In this document: piece after piece, positions 24,958 to 33,526 of the stretch
Position numbering within the stretch: the first letter of the stretch is position 1
How the letters are laid out: each line of letters begins with the position of its first letter
Source of the DNA: Clostridium sp.
GTDB lineage: Bacteria; Bacillota; Clostridia; Clostridiales; Clostridiaceae
Direction: 5' to 3'
Length of the DNA stretch: 42,069 bases
Assembly: GCA_015058405.1 (NCBI GenBank)
Contig: SVCL01000028.1
Coordinates: forward strand, 1 to 42,069
Made by a program: the position numbers and the translations under genes
The notes under the pieces: generated by a model
What the model was told of the DNA's origin: nothing
Seen by the model: only the letters and a program-made list of their open reading frames with translations
Database searches by the model: none

Positions 24958-25183
24958 TATAAACTAAATACAAAATACTAAGGAATTTTAATGCATAATA
25001 AGTTGATTTATAAAAATTAATAAAATCAAAGAGATTTATAAATATAGTTTAATGCATAATTTTAATAATGCAGTGAATAGGGGCAAAGGGGGCAGAGTGG
25101 CAGATAAAATTAAAAAGTAAATTCCAGTTGATGAAATTAAAAATACTTTCTAAAAATATTTACCAACTATGCCCCCCTTTCAA

Positions 25184-25314
25184 CCTAAAGTAAAAGAAAA
25201 TATCGTTGTAACTGAAATACTGATACTTCAATTACAACGGTATTTTTTTGTTTATGTATAATAACTAATGTAGAAATAAAGTAAGCGTAAAGAATTTGGC
25301 ACCTAGATTCTAGG
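25184..25314 (+). repeat. 3'-side cassette repeat with terminator, copy 1
   Basis: An AACCTAAAGTAAAAG leader, then a hairpin (about 25201-25242) built from ATCGTTGTAACTGAA and TTCAATTACAACGGTAT, a T run (25243-25249), and a tail TGTATAATAACTAATG...AAGCGTAAAGAATTTGGC...CTAGATTCTA. Copies 2 and 3 are at 27160 and 28253. The rest of 24958-25430 holds no intact gene: AT-rich sequence up to 25080, a purine tract near 25080-25105, and at 25320-25415 a less AT-rich coding-like scrap that reads 26 codons open (GCAAAACTTTGG onward) with no match I recognise. Confidence 0.7.
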
Positions 25315-25430
25315 AGGATTCTAGGCAAAACTTTGGTCTGAAGAACACGAACCATATCTGAGGCTTAAATCTATGGGCAAGCCCACTAGACAGAGCGAAG
25401 CCATATAACTATCCGAAATAGACTAAGTAA

Positions 25431-26258
25431 ATTGTAGCAAGGTTAATAGCTAATTATACAAGTAATCAAATGAAAAAGGCTATAAACGCAGTAAAGAAGG
25501 TAAATTCTGCTGAACTTGCAGTTGGAGCAATTAATATGCTTCAAGGAGGACTAGCAATAGGAGCAGGTTTAGGATTAACAGCAGTGTGTGCACCAGCAGG
25601 AATAGCGTTAGTAGCTTTAGGAGCATCAACAGCATTAATAGGATTTGGTCAGGCAACAGATGCAACAATACATGTAAATCCAGTAAAGAATCTAGCAAAT
25701 AAGCTAGGAATATCAGATTCAGCATATGAAACAGCAAGTGAAGTAATACCACTTATAACAGCGGTAGGATCTATAGGTGCAACGTATCTGCCTGAATATC
25801 TTGCAAAGAGAGGTGCAGCAAGAGGAGCATCAGCTGCTGCTGAGGCACTAAATGTTGCTAATGAGGAAAATGTACCTGGAGAATCAAGGGTAATTACTAA
25901 TGGAACTGATGTATTTACAATGCGTCCTTCAGGTGGTACTAGTACTACTAGTGGCAGAGCGCAAGTTAATTTAGAGCGTGCTGTAGCTGGAGATAATAGA
26001 GGAGCCTCTTTAAAGGGGGGAAGTAAAGCTGAAATTACCGCAGAAGATATTTCATTTAGTGATAAATTTAGGAAGCCTCAGTATAAAAACCAAGTGGCTA
26101 ATCGAGGATGGACAAATGAATCTATAGCAAATACAATAAATAATCCATATAAGACTGGAACAACAATAAACAAATATACAGGTAATTCAGTTACTCTTTA
26201 CTATTCTGATGATATACACTATGTAGCCGTTGATAAAGGAACGGGTAAGGTTATATAA
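25431..26258 (+). pseudogene. headless polymorphic toxin ending in a truncated colicin-E5-like RNase domain
   Basis: The frame is open from 25431; the first ATG is 25470 (262 residues) without a good ribosome site. Residues 20-65 are a Gly/Ala-rich hydrophobic pre-toxin segment (AIGAGLGLTAVCAPAGIALVAL), then a linker. The C-terminal part has the pattern of colicin-E5-type RNase ends: RGWTNESIANTINNPYKTG, then VTLYYSDDIHYVAVDKGTGKVI. These domains cut tRNA anticodons. It stops at 26256-26258 where the family normally continues with about ten residues. The following DNA belongs to another toxin in another frame. Both the N-domain and the extreme end are therefore lost. Confidence 0.6.
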
Positions 26259-26616
26259 AGACAATAGACCTAGATATGAGTATAATGAAGTAAGAGTAAC
26301 TAAAGATGGAAATGAATTTAGAGTAGATTCATATAACAGGAATTCTGAGATAGTGTCAAGAAAGTTTACACAACTAGGAGAAATTAAGGAAGAAACTGCT
26401 ATATCTTATCTAAATGAATTAGACAAAAAATATTCGCCAGGAACAGAAATAATTAGTGGGACATTTAATCCAAAAGAATTAGGAGGATTAACCTTAGAAG
26501 GTCAAATGATATTAGAAGTTCCAGTACAAAAATATGATATTCCAGCAAAGGTTTTAGAGAAGGCAAAAGAATTGCATATAGTAATAAGAGATGTTGAAGG
26601 GAAGGTGTATAAATAG
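26230..26616 (+). pseudogene. C-terminal end of a second toxin fused out of frame to the first
   Basis: A 128-codon frame overlapping the previous one by 29 bp; the only start is TTG 26230, so it is not a real start. From about codon 8 it reads YKDNRPRYEYNEVRVTKDGNEF, then EIISGTFNPKELGGLTLEGQ, MILEVPVQKYDIPA and HIVIRDVEGKVYK. Its conserved look and the immunity gene immediately after suggest a toxin C-terminal module. I cannot name the activity. The junction GKV/IYKDN marks the recombination point. Confidence 0.55.
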
Positions 26617-27083
26617 TGGAAATAAGATATTGTGAAAGATGGTCATTATTCTATAAAGAAGCTCATAAGTATATAAGTGAAGATGAAGCGTGTAAGAGAC
26701 ATGTTGAGAGAAAAAATTATACGGCTGTTATTGTTGAAAATGATGTAGAGAAATATATAATTAATGTGGCTGGAGTATGGGTAAGTGTTTACTTTTTAGA
26801 TAAATATAAAAGAAACTATCTATATTATTCATTTAAGGAGGTTCAAAAAAATAGACTTTTCTTAAATGAGTCATCATACTGGGAGTATGATGGAGACAGA
26901 GAAAAGGTTTTAAGTACTATGCACTTTACTTTTTTACAGGATGGAAATACAATTATGAGTAAAAAAAATGAAATAACAGGAGAAGTGGTGCAAAAAAAAG
27001 GTAACTTTAGTGTTGAAGGGAATTGGGATATATATCCTGAATTTGCTAAATACAATGGTTTATGTAGAGAACAAAGAGAATAG
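26616..27083 (+). CDS. probable immunity protein
   Basis: 155 residues from GTG 26616, which overlaps the toxin stop TAG by one base; ribosome site GGGAAGGTG. Aromatic-rich soluble protein (YIINVAGVWVSVYFLDKY, WDIYPEFAKYNG). Family not recognised. The overlap indicates translational coupling with the upstream toxin end, as is typical of toxin-immunity pairs. Confidence 0.6.
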   Translation: MEIRYCERWSLFYKEAHKYISEDEACKRHVERKNYTAVIVENDVEKYIINVAGVWVSVYFLDKYKRNYLYYSFKEVQKNRLFLNESSYWEYDGDREKVLSTMHFTFLQDGNTIMSKKNEITGEVVQKKGNFSVEGNWDIYPEFAKYNGLCREQRE

Positions 27084-27159
27084 AATAAATTTAAAAGTTG
27101 AGTCTAGTTTCTGAAACAAAAATACTTTTTAAAGTCTTTATCACCTTATTTTCCTTTAC

Positions 27160-27245
27160 GTTTAAAAGTTAAAAAATACCGTTGTAATTGAAGTATCCGT
27201 ATTTCAATTACAACGGTATTTTTTGTTTTATGTAAATTACCTAAT
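27160..27245 (+). repeat. 3'-side cassette repeat with terminator, copy 2
   Basis: Hairpin ATACCGTTGTAATTGAA...TTCAATTACAACGGTAT (about 27176-27220) followed by T5-G-T4, then a diverged CTAATGTGGAAATA tail. It ends the 26616 immunity gene. The stretch 27246-27393 is AT-rich with no gene. Confidence 0.7.
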
Positions 27246-27393
27246 GTGGAAATAGACGATGTAGCATGATAAAATAAGTTTGATAAATTAAGGATGAAAA
27301 GATAGCTACAAAACAAAAAAATGATAAGGGATTAGAAGTAGTTTTAAAATAGTGGTAAGAGTTAAAAACGCTTAATTCGGCCATTAAAAATAA

Positions 27394-27942
27394 AGATACA
27401 GACTCTGCCATAAGGGAGCAACTGAAGTTGTAAAAAAAGTAAAGTATGGAGAGCAGTACACTAAAGTAAATGGTAAAAAAATGTTGAAGGCTAACATTGA
27501 ATATGAAACTAGTGAAGGTTATAAGTATATAACTGATGCAAATGGAAGAATATCAAAGGTAGAAGCAAATCTAGAATTAGGAAAGGCTAATAGAAATTCA
27601 TATGCTCAAAGAGTTGCAGGTCGTGAAGACAGATTACCTAATGATGATGGTGGGCATTTAATTGCTAGTATATTTAATGGGTCAGGAAGTTTAGATAACT
27701 TAGTGCCTATGAATTCTACTTTGAATAGAGGGGATTGGAAAGCTATGGAGAAGTCATGGGCGAAAGCTTTAGATAATGGAGAAACAGTGGATGTAAAAAT
27801 AGAGCCTATATATAGTGGTACATCACAGAGACCTATATCATTTGAAGTAGAGTATAAGATTGGAAATGGAAAATGGATTCAATTTTTACTAGTGATTCTA
27901 AGGTTCATCATAGTGGAGATATTCCAGAAGAATATAATGTAA
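27394..27942 (+). pseudogene. headless EssD-like DNA/RNA non-specific nuclease, 3' end lost
   Basis: The frame is open from about 27394; the ATG at 27481 (153 codons) has no ribosome site. The domain matches Endonuclea_NS_2 nucleases: EYETSEGYKYITDANGRI, then RLPNDDGGHLIASIFNGSG with the catalytic DGGH, NLVPMNSTLNRGDWKAME, and FEVEYKIGNGKW. The S. aureus T7SS toxin EssD and Bacillus YeeF are of this kind. After KWIQ the frame runs into what is clearly the immunity gene in the wrong frame, giving a hydrophobic nonsense tail. The toxin has lost both its export domain and its last residues. Confidence 0.78.
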
Positions 27943-28226
27943 GTAGGAAAATATTTAAGGAACTTCTAAGAGAACTCTTAGAAATTAATAAAAATTTATG
28001 GTTGGAATTTAAAGAAGCAGATGAACCTACATGGTGTTTATTTACTTTTGAGTTAGATAGTGATTGGAAGTTTAGAATTAAATATGGATATGAGAGAAAT
28101 AGTGAAATTGGAAGATTAGAAAGAGAAATAAGATGGGCATATGATGAATTAGGAATAGTACCTGAAGATAAATATGAGAAGAAATTGCTAGAAGAGTATT
28201 TAAAAGAACAAGGAAAAAACTTGTAA
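27873..28226 (+). pseudogene. truncated EsaG/YezG-family (DUF600) immunity gene
   Basis: 117 codons, overlapping the nuclease frame by 70 bp. From codon 5 it reads like the second half of DUF600 proteins: HHSGDIPEEYNVSRKIF, LWLEFKEADEPTWCLFTFEL, a DSDWKFRIKYGYE strand pair and RWAYDELGIVPEDKYE. The first third to half of the family is missing. DUF600 proteins neutralise EssD/YeeF nucleases, so this and the frame before it are one toxin-immunity pair fused by a deletion. The ATG at 27873 comes from toxin sequence (KWIQ) in another frame. Confidence 0.72.
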
Positions 28227-28252
28227 CATACAATGCATAATAAATAATAGAT

Positions 28253-28386
28253 TAACCTAAAAGTTAAAGAAAATATCGTTGTAACTGAAATAAAGATACT
28301 TCAATTACAACGGTATATTTTGTTTATGTATAAGAACTAATGCAGAAATAAAAAGTAAGCGTAAAGAATTTTGCATCTAGATTCTA
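28253..28386 (+). repeat. 3'-side cassette repeat with terminator, copy 3
   Basis: CCTAAAAGTTAAAGAAAATATCG leads into a hairpin (about 28273-28315), TATATTTTG, then TGTATAAGAACTAATGCAGAAATA, AAGTAAGCGTAAAGAATTTTGC and CTAGATTCTAAAAG, closely matching 25184-25314. It ends exactly where the ABC-transporter scrap starts. Confidence 0.7.
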
Positions 28387-28411
28387 AAAGTACTTCATTG
28401 ATAAGATTTAA

Positions 28412-28612
28412 AATGAAGGTGAAGTTCTGAAGGTTATAAAAGAACTTGCTAAAGAGGGAATGACAATGTTAATTGTAACTCATGAGATGAACTTTGCAAG
28501 AGAAGTTGCAGATAGAGTCATATTTATTGATAAGGGATATATTTTAGAAGAAGGGAAACCAGAAGATATATTTACTAATCCTAAGGAAAAAAGATGTAAG
28601 AAATTTAATTAG
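28412..28612 (+). pseudogene. 3' fragment of a polar amino acid ABC transporter ATPase (GlnQ-type)
   Basis: 66 codons, headless, reading [36 protein letters not shown]... with the H-loop [23 protein letters not shown] and NPKEKR. Walker A, signature and Walker B motifs are missing; a damaged TS-L-D just upstream (around 28391-28402) suggests the Walker B end was present. The last codons (KCKKFN-stop) deviate from the family. A residue of the chromosome on the far side of the toxin region. Confidence 0.8.
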
Positions 28613-28782
28613 AGAGATAAAGATATCTTTATAATCATAAAGTTGATGATAAGTTATTAATTTAAATTCAGAAAAAAATAGAGGAAAAATATGAAAAATA
28701 ATTCATTATATTGTAAAGTAAGATAATAAGTGGTATTATGTATGAAGAATAAATATAAACATTATTTGAGGGGAAGGATAAA

Positions 28783-30573
28783 ATGAAAAGAAAAATTATA
28801 CAAGCTATAATATCAGGAATATTAGTAAGTGGAATAGTATTAACAGGAAATAGTATTAATGTTAGTGCAGTTTCAAAAGTAGAAGTAAAAGATAGTGATG
28901 TGAGTGTTACTCAAACAGCAATTACTGTTAATGTAAAGGGAAATTATATATATAGATTAGAAGATGGCTTAGGAAATGTCCTTCAAGATTGGGTTACACC
29001 AACTGGATCTCAAGTCGTATTTTCAGGACTTAAACCTAACACTGATTATGAGGTAGCATATAGATTACCAGATAATGAGGATATAGTAGGCTGGGTTGAT
29101 GTAAAAACTCTTAAGTTAGAAGCTGCTGCCCCTGATGTAAGTAGATTTACCACTCAAAAACCATCATTAAAGGGAGCTAATGATGGTAAAATTTTTGGTG
29201 CAGATGAAAGTATGGAGTATTCATGGGATGGAGGAAAGAATTGGTACCCTGCTTGGGGAGATACAATATATGGAGTTAAGGCTGGAAATATATTGATAAG
29301 ATATTATGAAACAGATACACATGCAGCTAGTCCATATGTAACAGTAGTTTTAGAAGATGCTGATAATGGAAAGAAAGGTGTTGTTTCTGCACCTGATGAA
29401 AAAAATTATGAAGTAGTTAATGTAAGTGTAAATGGTGGAAATGATGGTAAGATATTAGGCATTTTTGATGGTATTGAATATTCAACTGATTCAGGTAAAA
29501 CATGGGCTAAGTTGCCTGGTGGAGCAACATCTATTGATGGTTTAAGTGCTGGCATTGTACAACTTAGATATTATGAAACAGATTTAACTATGGCAAGTAA
29601 TAGAATATATTTAACTATATCTGAACCAGCAGCAAAAGGAAAGAAAGAAAAGAAGTTAACTCCACGTATAGAAGATTATACAGTTATGGATTCTGTTAAA
29701 GGAGGAAAAACTGGAAGAATAGAAGGAGTTAGCGAATATATGGAATACTCCTTAGATGGAGGAGAAAGTTGGATACCGGTAAAAGGATATAGAATTGATG
29801 GTTTAGGAGCAGGTGAAGTTTTATTAAGATATTCAGAAACAGAACGTTTTTTAGGTAGTGATTCAATTAAATTTACAATAAAAGAAGTTGATAAAGCTGC
29901 AAATAAGTCAAAACCAGATATAACTAAAATTAAGGTATACGATGCTCCAAGAGGTTTTTATTGGCATGGAAGAATAGAAGGCTTAGATAATACTATGGAG
30001 TATTCTATAGATAATGGGGCTACATGGGCAAGCATAAGTGGAAATTATACTGATATGGTACCTGCAGGAAAAGTGTTAATTAGATATAAAGAAACTGAGA
30101 CTACATTACCAGGTGATTCTATAGAAGTGACTGTTGGTTCAAGAGATGTAATTAAAATGCCAAAACCAGATGTTAGTTCATTTAAAGTTAAGAATGCTAC
30201 AAAAGGCCATAAAGACGGAAGAATAGATGTAATTAAAGAAGGCATGTACTATTCAGTAAATGGAGGAAAGAGCTGGGAACGTATAAATGGTACTGTAATT
30301 GAAGGTTTAGGAGCAGGTGAAGTTTTAATAAAATACCCAGAAGGTAGATATGAATATGAAAGCGAAACAGTTAGTGTATTTATATCAGAAGAAGACGTAC
30401 CATCGCAATATGAAGGAGATTCTATAGGTGATAATGATTATTACACAGATGATGCTGCTATTGTAAAAACTTCAGATACTGCAAATAGTAGTATATTATA
30501 CACAATAGTTTTAGGAGCATTATCATTAGGTGGATTAGCTTTAAGTAAATTAAAGAAAATTCGTATAAAATAA
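28783..30573 (+). CDS. secreted repeat-containing surface protein
   Basis: 596 residues behind GAGGGGAAGG. Signal peptide (1-30, ending NVSA), a fibronectin-like domain at about 32-112 (PNTDYEVAYRLPD), then five repeats of about 85 residues with the core DG-K/R-I-x-G...MEYS-x-DGG-K-x-W...GL-x-AG-x-VLIRY-x-ET (about 120-195, 212-285, 296-370, 378-460, 470-540). The C-terminus has VKTSDTANSS, a hydrophobic helix (about 570-588) and KLKKIRIK, which is the shape of a cell-wall sorting signal, though the expected TG is TS. It is probably displayed on the cell envelope; no ligand can be inferred. Confidence 0.75.
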   Translation: MKRKIIQAIISGILVSGIVLTGNSINVSAVSKVEVKDSDVSVTQTAITVNVKGNYIYRLEDGLGNVLQDWVTPTGSQVVFSGLKPNTDYEVAYRLPDNEDIVGWVDVKTLKLEAAAPDVSRFTTQKPSLKGANDGKIFGADESMEYSWDGGKNWYPAWGDTIYGVKAGNILIRYYETDTHAASPYVTVVLEDADNGKKGVVSAPDEKNYEVVNVSVNGGNDGKILGIFDGIEYSTDSGKTWAKLPGGATSIDGLSAGIVQLRYYETDLTMASNRIYLTISEPAAKGKKEKKLTPRIEDYTVMDSVKGGKTGRIEGVSEYMEYSLDGGESWIPVKGYRIDGLGAGEVLLRYSETERFLGSDSIKFTIKEVDKAANKSKPDITKIKVYDAPRGFYWHGRIEGLDNTMEYSIDNGATWASISGNYTDMVPAGKVLIRYKETETTLPGDSIEVTVGSRDVIKMPKPDVSSFKVKNATKGHKDGRIDVIKEGMYYSVNGGKSWERINGTVIEGLGAGEVLIKYPEGRYEYESETVSVFISEEDVPSQYEGDSIGDNDYYTDDAAIVKTSDTANSSILYTIVLGALSLGGLALSKLKKIRIK

Positions 30574-30600
30574 TAAAAAATTAACATTAATATATTGTTT

Positions 30601-30640
30601 AAAACTTAGTATACAAGCCTCCTGCTGTTTACTAAGTTTT
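30601..30640 (+). terminator. hairpin between the repeat protein and the L,D-transpeptidase
   Basis: AAAACTTAGTA (30601-30611) pairs exactly with TACTAAGTTTT (30630-30640) across an 18-nt loop. The stem is AT-rich and has only a short T run, so it is a weak terminator or attenuator. Confidence 0.5.
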
Positions 30641-30666
30641 AGCTATACATAAAGTGGGAGTAATAA

Positions 30667-31944
30667 ATGAAGATATCAAAAAGGGGACTAACTAAGATTA
30701 TTGGGACAAGCTTGGCGTTAATAATTTTAGTTATAGTAATTGTAGTAAATATACAACAAAAGAATAATAAGATTTCTGATCTTAATAATTTCCTTGGAGC
30801 TTATAAAAAAGATTGTGAAAACTATGTTTTAGAAGATTATACTGAAAAATATGAGGAATTAACTAATAACATGGAAGAAGATTTAAAAGCTAAAGATTTA
30901 GAAAGTTCAATAAAGGATAAGGATTTATTAGAAGATTTAAAAGGTGAGATTATAGATACAAATGAAAATAAATATAATGAGATATATGAAGAGATAGAAG
31001 CTACTGATTTAGCTGAATTTGCAGAGGAAGAAAAGGCTAAGGTTGAAGAAGATAAAGAATCTATAAAGGAAAGTTATTCTAATAATGAATATAAAAAAGC
31101 TATAGAAAACGCTGCTACATTAAAAGAGTATATTGGTACTGTTAAAGATGGAATAGAGAAAAAGAAAGCAGAGGAGAAAAGAGTAGAAGAAGAGAAAAAG
31201 CAAGAAGAGGAAAAAAGGCAGGAAGAAGAAAAGCAAAAAGAAAAACAAGTTACCACTAATTATGATGACAGCAAAGATGCAACAAATAATTCAGAAGGTA
31301 AGTCTTCTAAAGAACAAAATCCAGTACAAGTAAGTCAAGAAGGTAGTGATTATGTTTCTAAATTAAAAGTTGCTAGTCAAACAAATCAATTAGTTATAGT
31401 AAAAGGACAAGGTGGAGGAAGTGCTATTGTTGAATTCCATATGAAAAACTCTTCAGGAGTATGGCAACAAGTATTTTCTGTTGACTCTTATGTAGGTAGT
31501 AATGGTATTTCCTATAATAAACATGAAGGGGATAGAAGAACACCAGCTGGAGTGTTTAGTTTTGGAACAGCTTTTGGTGTAGCTAATAATCCAGGCTGTA
31601 ATATATCTTATAGAAAAGTTACAGGTAATGATTATTGGGTAGATGATCCTAACTCTAAATATTACAATAAGTGGACATCAGGAGATGTAGGAGATAGGGA
31701 TTGGAATTCAGCTGAACATTTAATAGATCATCCAGCACCATATAAATATGCTATAGTAATTAATTATAATACTTATGACACAGTTAAAGGTAATGGTTCA
31801 GCTATATTTTTACATTGTAAGACACAACCAACACCAGGCTGTGTAGCTATACCAGAATCCTATATGGTTAAGTTATTACAAAATATAAATTCATCTGCAT
31901 TAATTGTAATTTCTCCATCAGCTAGAGAAGTTTATAATTTCTAA
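30667..31944 (+). CDS. membrane-anchored L,D-transpeptidase (YkuD)
   Basis: 425 residues from ATG 30667 behind GTGGGAG. One N-terminal membrane helix (about 10-28), a long Glu/Lys coiled-coil stalk (about 45-195), a Ser/Asn linker, then a YkuD domain (about 228-415). GDRRTPAGVFSFG and the catalytic box with H383 and C392 in LHCKTQPTPGCVAIPE are visible. It would make 3-3 cross-links or attach proteins to peptidoglycan outside the membrane. It may act on the envelope in which the neighbouring surface protein sits. A terminator follows at 31970. Confidence 0.85.
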   Translation: MKISKRGLTKIIGTSLALIILVIVIVVNIQQKNNKISDLNNFLGAYKKDCENYVLEDYTEKYEELTNNMEEDLKAKDLESSIKDKDLLEDLKGEIIDTNENKYNEIYEEIEATDLAEFAEEEKAKVEEDKESIKESYSNNEYKKAIENAATLKEYIGTVKDGIEKKKAEEKRVEEEKKQEEEKRQEEEKQKEKQVTTNYDDSKDATNNSEGKSSKEQNPVQVSQEGSDYVSKLKVASQTNQLVIVKGQGGGSAIVEFHMKNSSGVWQQVFSVDSYVGSNGISYNKHEGDRRTPAGVFSFGTAFGVANNPGCNISYRKVTGNDYWVDDPNSKYYNKWTSGDVGDRDWNSAEHLIDHPAPYKYAIVINYNTYDTVKGNGSAIFLHCKTQPTPGCVAIPESYMVKLLQNINSSALIVISPSAREVYNF

Positions 31945-31969
31945 ATTAGTTACATCTAATAATAAAAAG

Positions 31970-32018
31970 CTAAGAATAATTTGTTCATTAATATATGAGT
32001 GAATTATTCTTAGTTTTT
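31970..32018 (+). terminator. Rho-independent terminator of the L,D-transpeptidase gene
   Basis: CTAAGAATAATT (31970-31981) pairs exactly with AATTATTCTTAG (32002-32013), then TTTTTCTT. Twelve pairs. Confidence 0.8.
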
Positions 32019-32039
32019 CTTATTTACAAATAAATATTT

Positions 32040-32531
32040 TTTCGAATGTTAGGGACAGGAGTAGGAAAAAGTCAGAGTCTCTTTTTGTATTTTGTAACTT
32101 ATAAAGCTTTCTTAAATAAATGTTGTTATTGTATTAGTTAGTTATTTCATTTAAATACATGTAAAAATAGTAACAACAGCTAATACTTTATGTGTAGATA
32201 AGAACCTTAAATATCATGTATATAAGAAAATTATTATATCAGCCAGAAGAAACGTATAACTTTATTTCAAATCCTCTCTGTAATGGAGTTTTAAAGACTA
32301 CAGTAACTGATATTTATGGAAAATATAGTGTGTCGGATATAATGACTTTATTAATGAAATACATTTACTGACATATTGGAATGCGGCAGATGATTATATT
32401 GGAAGTAGTAATGATTTAGCAAGTTTGGTACCTAGTAGTGTAGAGCAAAAACATTATATTTTATTCTTTCTGATATGTCTTCATATAATGATATATTTTT
32501 AATAGCATAATTATATTTATTCATAAAAGCT
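32040..32531. other. gene-free stretch with decayed coding remnants
   Basis: No intact gene. A frame from ATG 32216 runs about 47 codons (MYIRKLLYQPEETYNF...) to TGA. A +1 frame then continues with EIHLLTYWNAADDYIGSSNDL to about 32502, so the two look like one frameshifted gene remnant. The family is not recognised. Confidence 0.35.
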
Positions 32532-33305
32532 TTAGCGAGGTTTGTATCCGTATTTATCGAATAATTCCTTAGCGTTATTAGTAAATAAGTAATCTTCAAA
32601 AGTTTTAGCTGCGTCATGATTTTTTGTTTCTTTTATAATGGCTATAGGATAATTTATAGGAGAATGATATTCGTCTCCTATAGTATCAACTACATTAATA
32701 GAATCTACATTATAGGTATCACTTTTATAAACAAAGCCTGCATCTGCATCTTTTGATAGAACCCAAGCTAATACTTCCTTAACATCCTTTCCGTAAACTA
32801 ACTTTGGTGCTAAGCTGTCTTTTAAGTTTAAACTAGTTAAAGATTCATCAGCATATTTTCCAGCAGGAACACTTGTGGGTTCACCCATTGCAATGTGAGA
32901 TACATTTTTTAAATCATCCATAGTTTTAATATTATCGGAGCTGCTTATTAATACTAATTGATTATTAAGTAGATTAGATAATGAATTTTCATCAATTAAT
33001 TGATCTTTCTCAAGTTGCAGCATTTGATTTTCACCTGCAGAAATGAATATATCACTAGGAGCACCTTCTTGTATTTGCTTTTGAAGAGATCCTGAAGAAC
33101 CAAAATTAAAGGATAATTTTATATTAGGGTTATCTTTAGTGAATTCTTTTTCAATTTCCCCCATAACTTCTTTAAGACTTGCAGCAGCTGAAATAGTAAG
33201 TTCAATTTTTTCTTCATCTTTTTTATTAGTATTATCACATCCATAAGCAGGAATTAAAAGTGCTGCAGCTATTGAAATCAACAGTAGTTTTTTTATTTTT
33301 TTCAT
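32532..33305 (-). CDS. modA: molybdate-binding lipoprotein ModA
   Basis: 257 residues from the ATG at 33305, with GGGGTG 6 bases upstream; the in-frame GTG at 33314 lies inside that ribosome site. Lipoprotein signal with a Cys at PAYGC (about residue 23), then the ModA pattern: ELTISAAASLKEVMGEIEKEF, NPNIKLSFNFGSSGSLQKQIQEGAPSDIFISA, IAMGEPTSVPAGKYADESL, and DADAGFVYKSD. It binds molybdate (or tungstate) outside the membrane for an ABC importer. No modB or modC follows, so transporter partners must lie elsewhere. It is divergent from the nitrate reductase operon that needs molybdenum. Confidence 0.9.
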   Translation of the reverse strand: MKKIKKLLLISIAAALLIPAYGCDNTNKKDEEKIELTISAAASLKEVMGEIEKEFTKDNPNIKLSFNFGSSGSLQKQIQEGAPSDIFISAGENQMLQLEKDQLIDENSLSNLLNNQLVLISSSDNIKTMDDLKNVSHIAMGEPTSVPAGKYADESLTSLNLKDSLAPKLVYGKDVKEVLAWVLSKDADAGFVYKSDTYNVDSINVVDTIGDEYHSPINYPIAIIKETKNHDAAKTFEDYLFTNNAKELFDKYGYKPR

Positions 33306-33340
33306 ATAATACACCCCATTTTAAATAATAAAAACTAATA

Positions 33341-33356
33341 CTACATTATACTGTAG
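33341..33356 (-). promoter_or_regulatory. modA -10 region inside a short palindrome
   Basis: TATAAT on the minus strand (33350-33345) sits in the palindrome CTACA-N6-TGTAG, about 40 bases before the modA start. The overlap would suit an operator. It does not resemble the ModE site consensus, and no clear -35 is seen. Confidence 0.4.
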
Positions 33357-33526
33357 AACAAAGCAAGAATATTACTGATTTAATACAGAATAATATATAT
33401 TTTTTAGGAAAACATAATATTGTTAAAGTATCAGAAAAGAGATGTTGTGCAATTTTTACTTTTTGTAAACTTTAAAATATCTTTGCAAAAAGTATTAATT
33501 ATATATATAAAGAAAGTAGGGATAGG

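Noticed and set aside
28783..30573. LPXTG sortase substrate
   Set aside because: The C-terminus has helix and basic tail but only VKTSD in place of a sorting motif, so sortase anchoring was not claimed.
30612..30660. Anti-Shine-Dalgarno control of the L,D-transpeptidase by the CCTCC loop
   Set aside because: Only four pairs could form with the GGAG of the ribosome site; too weak to support.
32432..32617. Minus-strand 61-codon frame overlapping the modA end
   Set aside because: It is in another frame over the modA 3' end and has no ribosome site.
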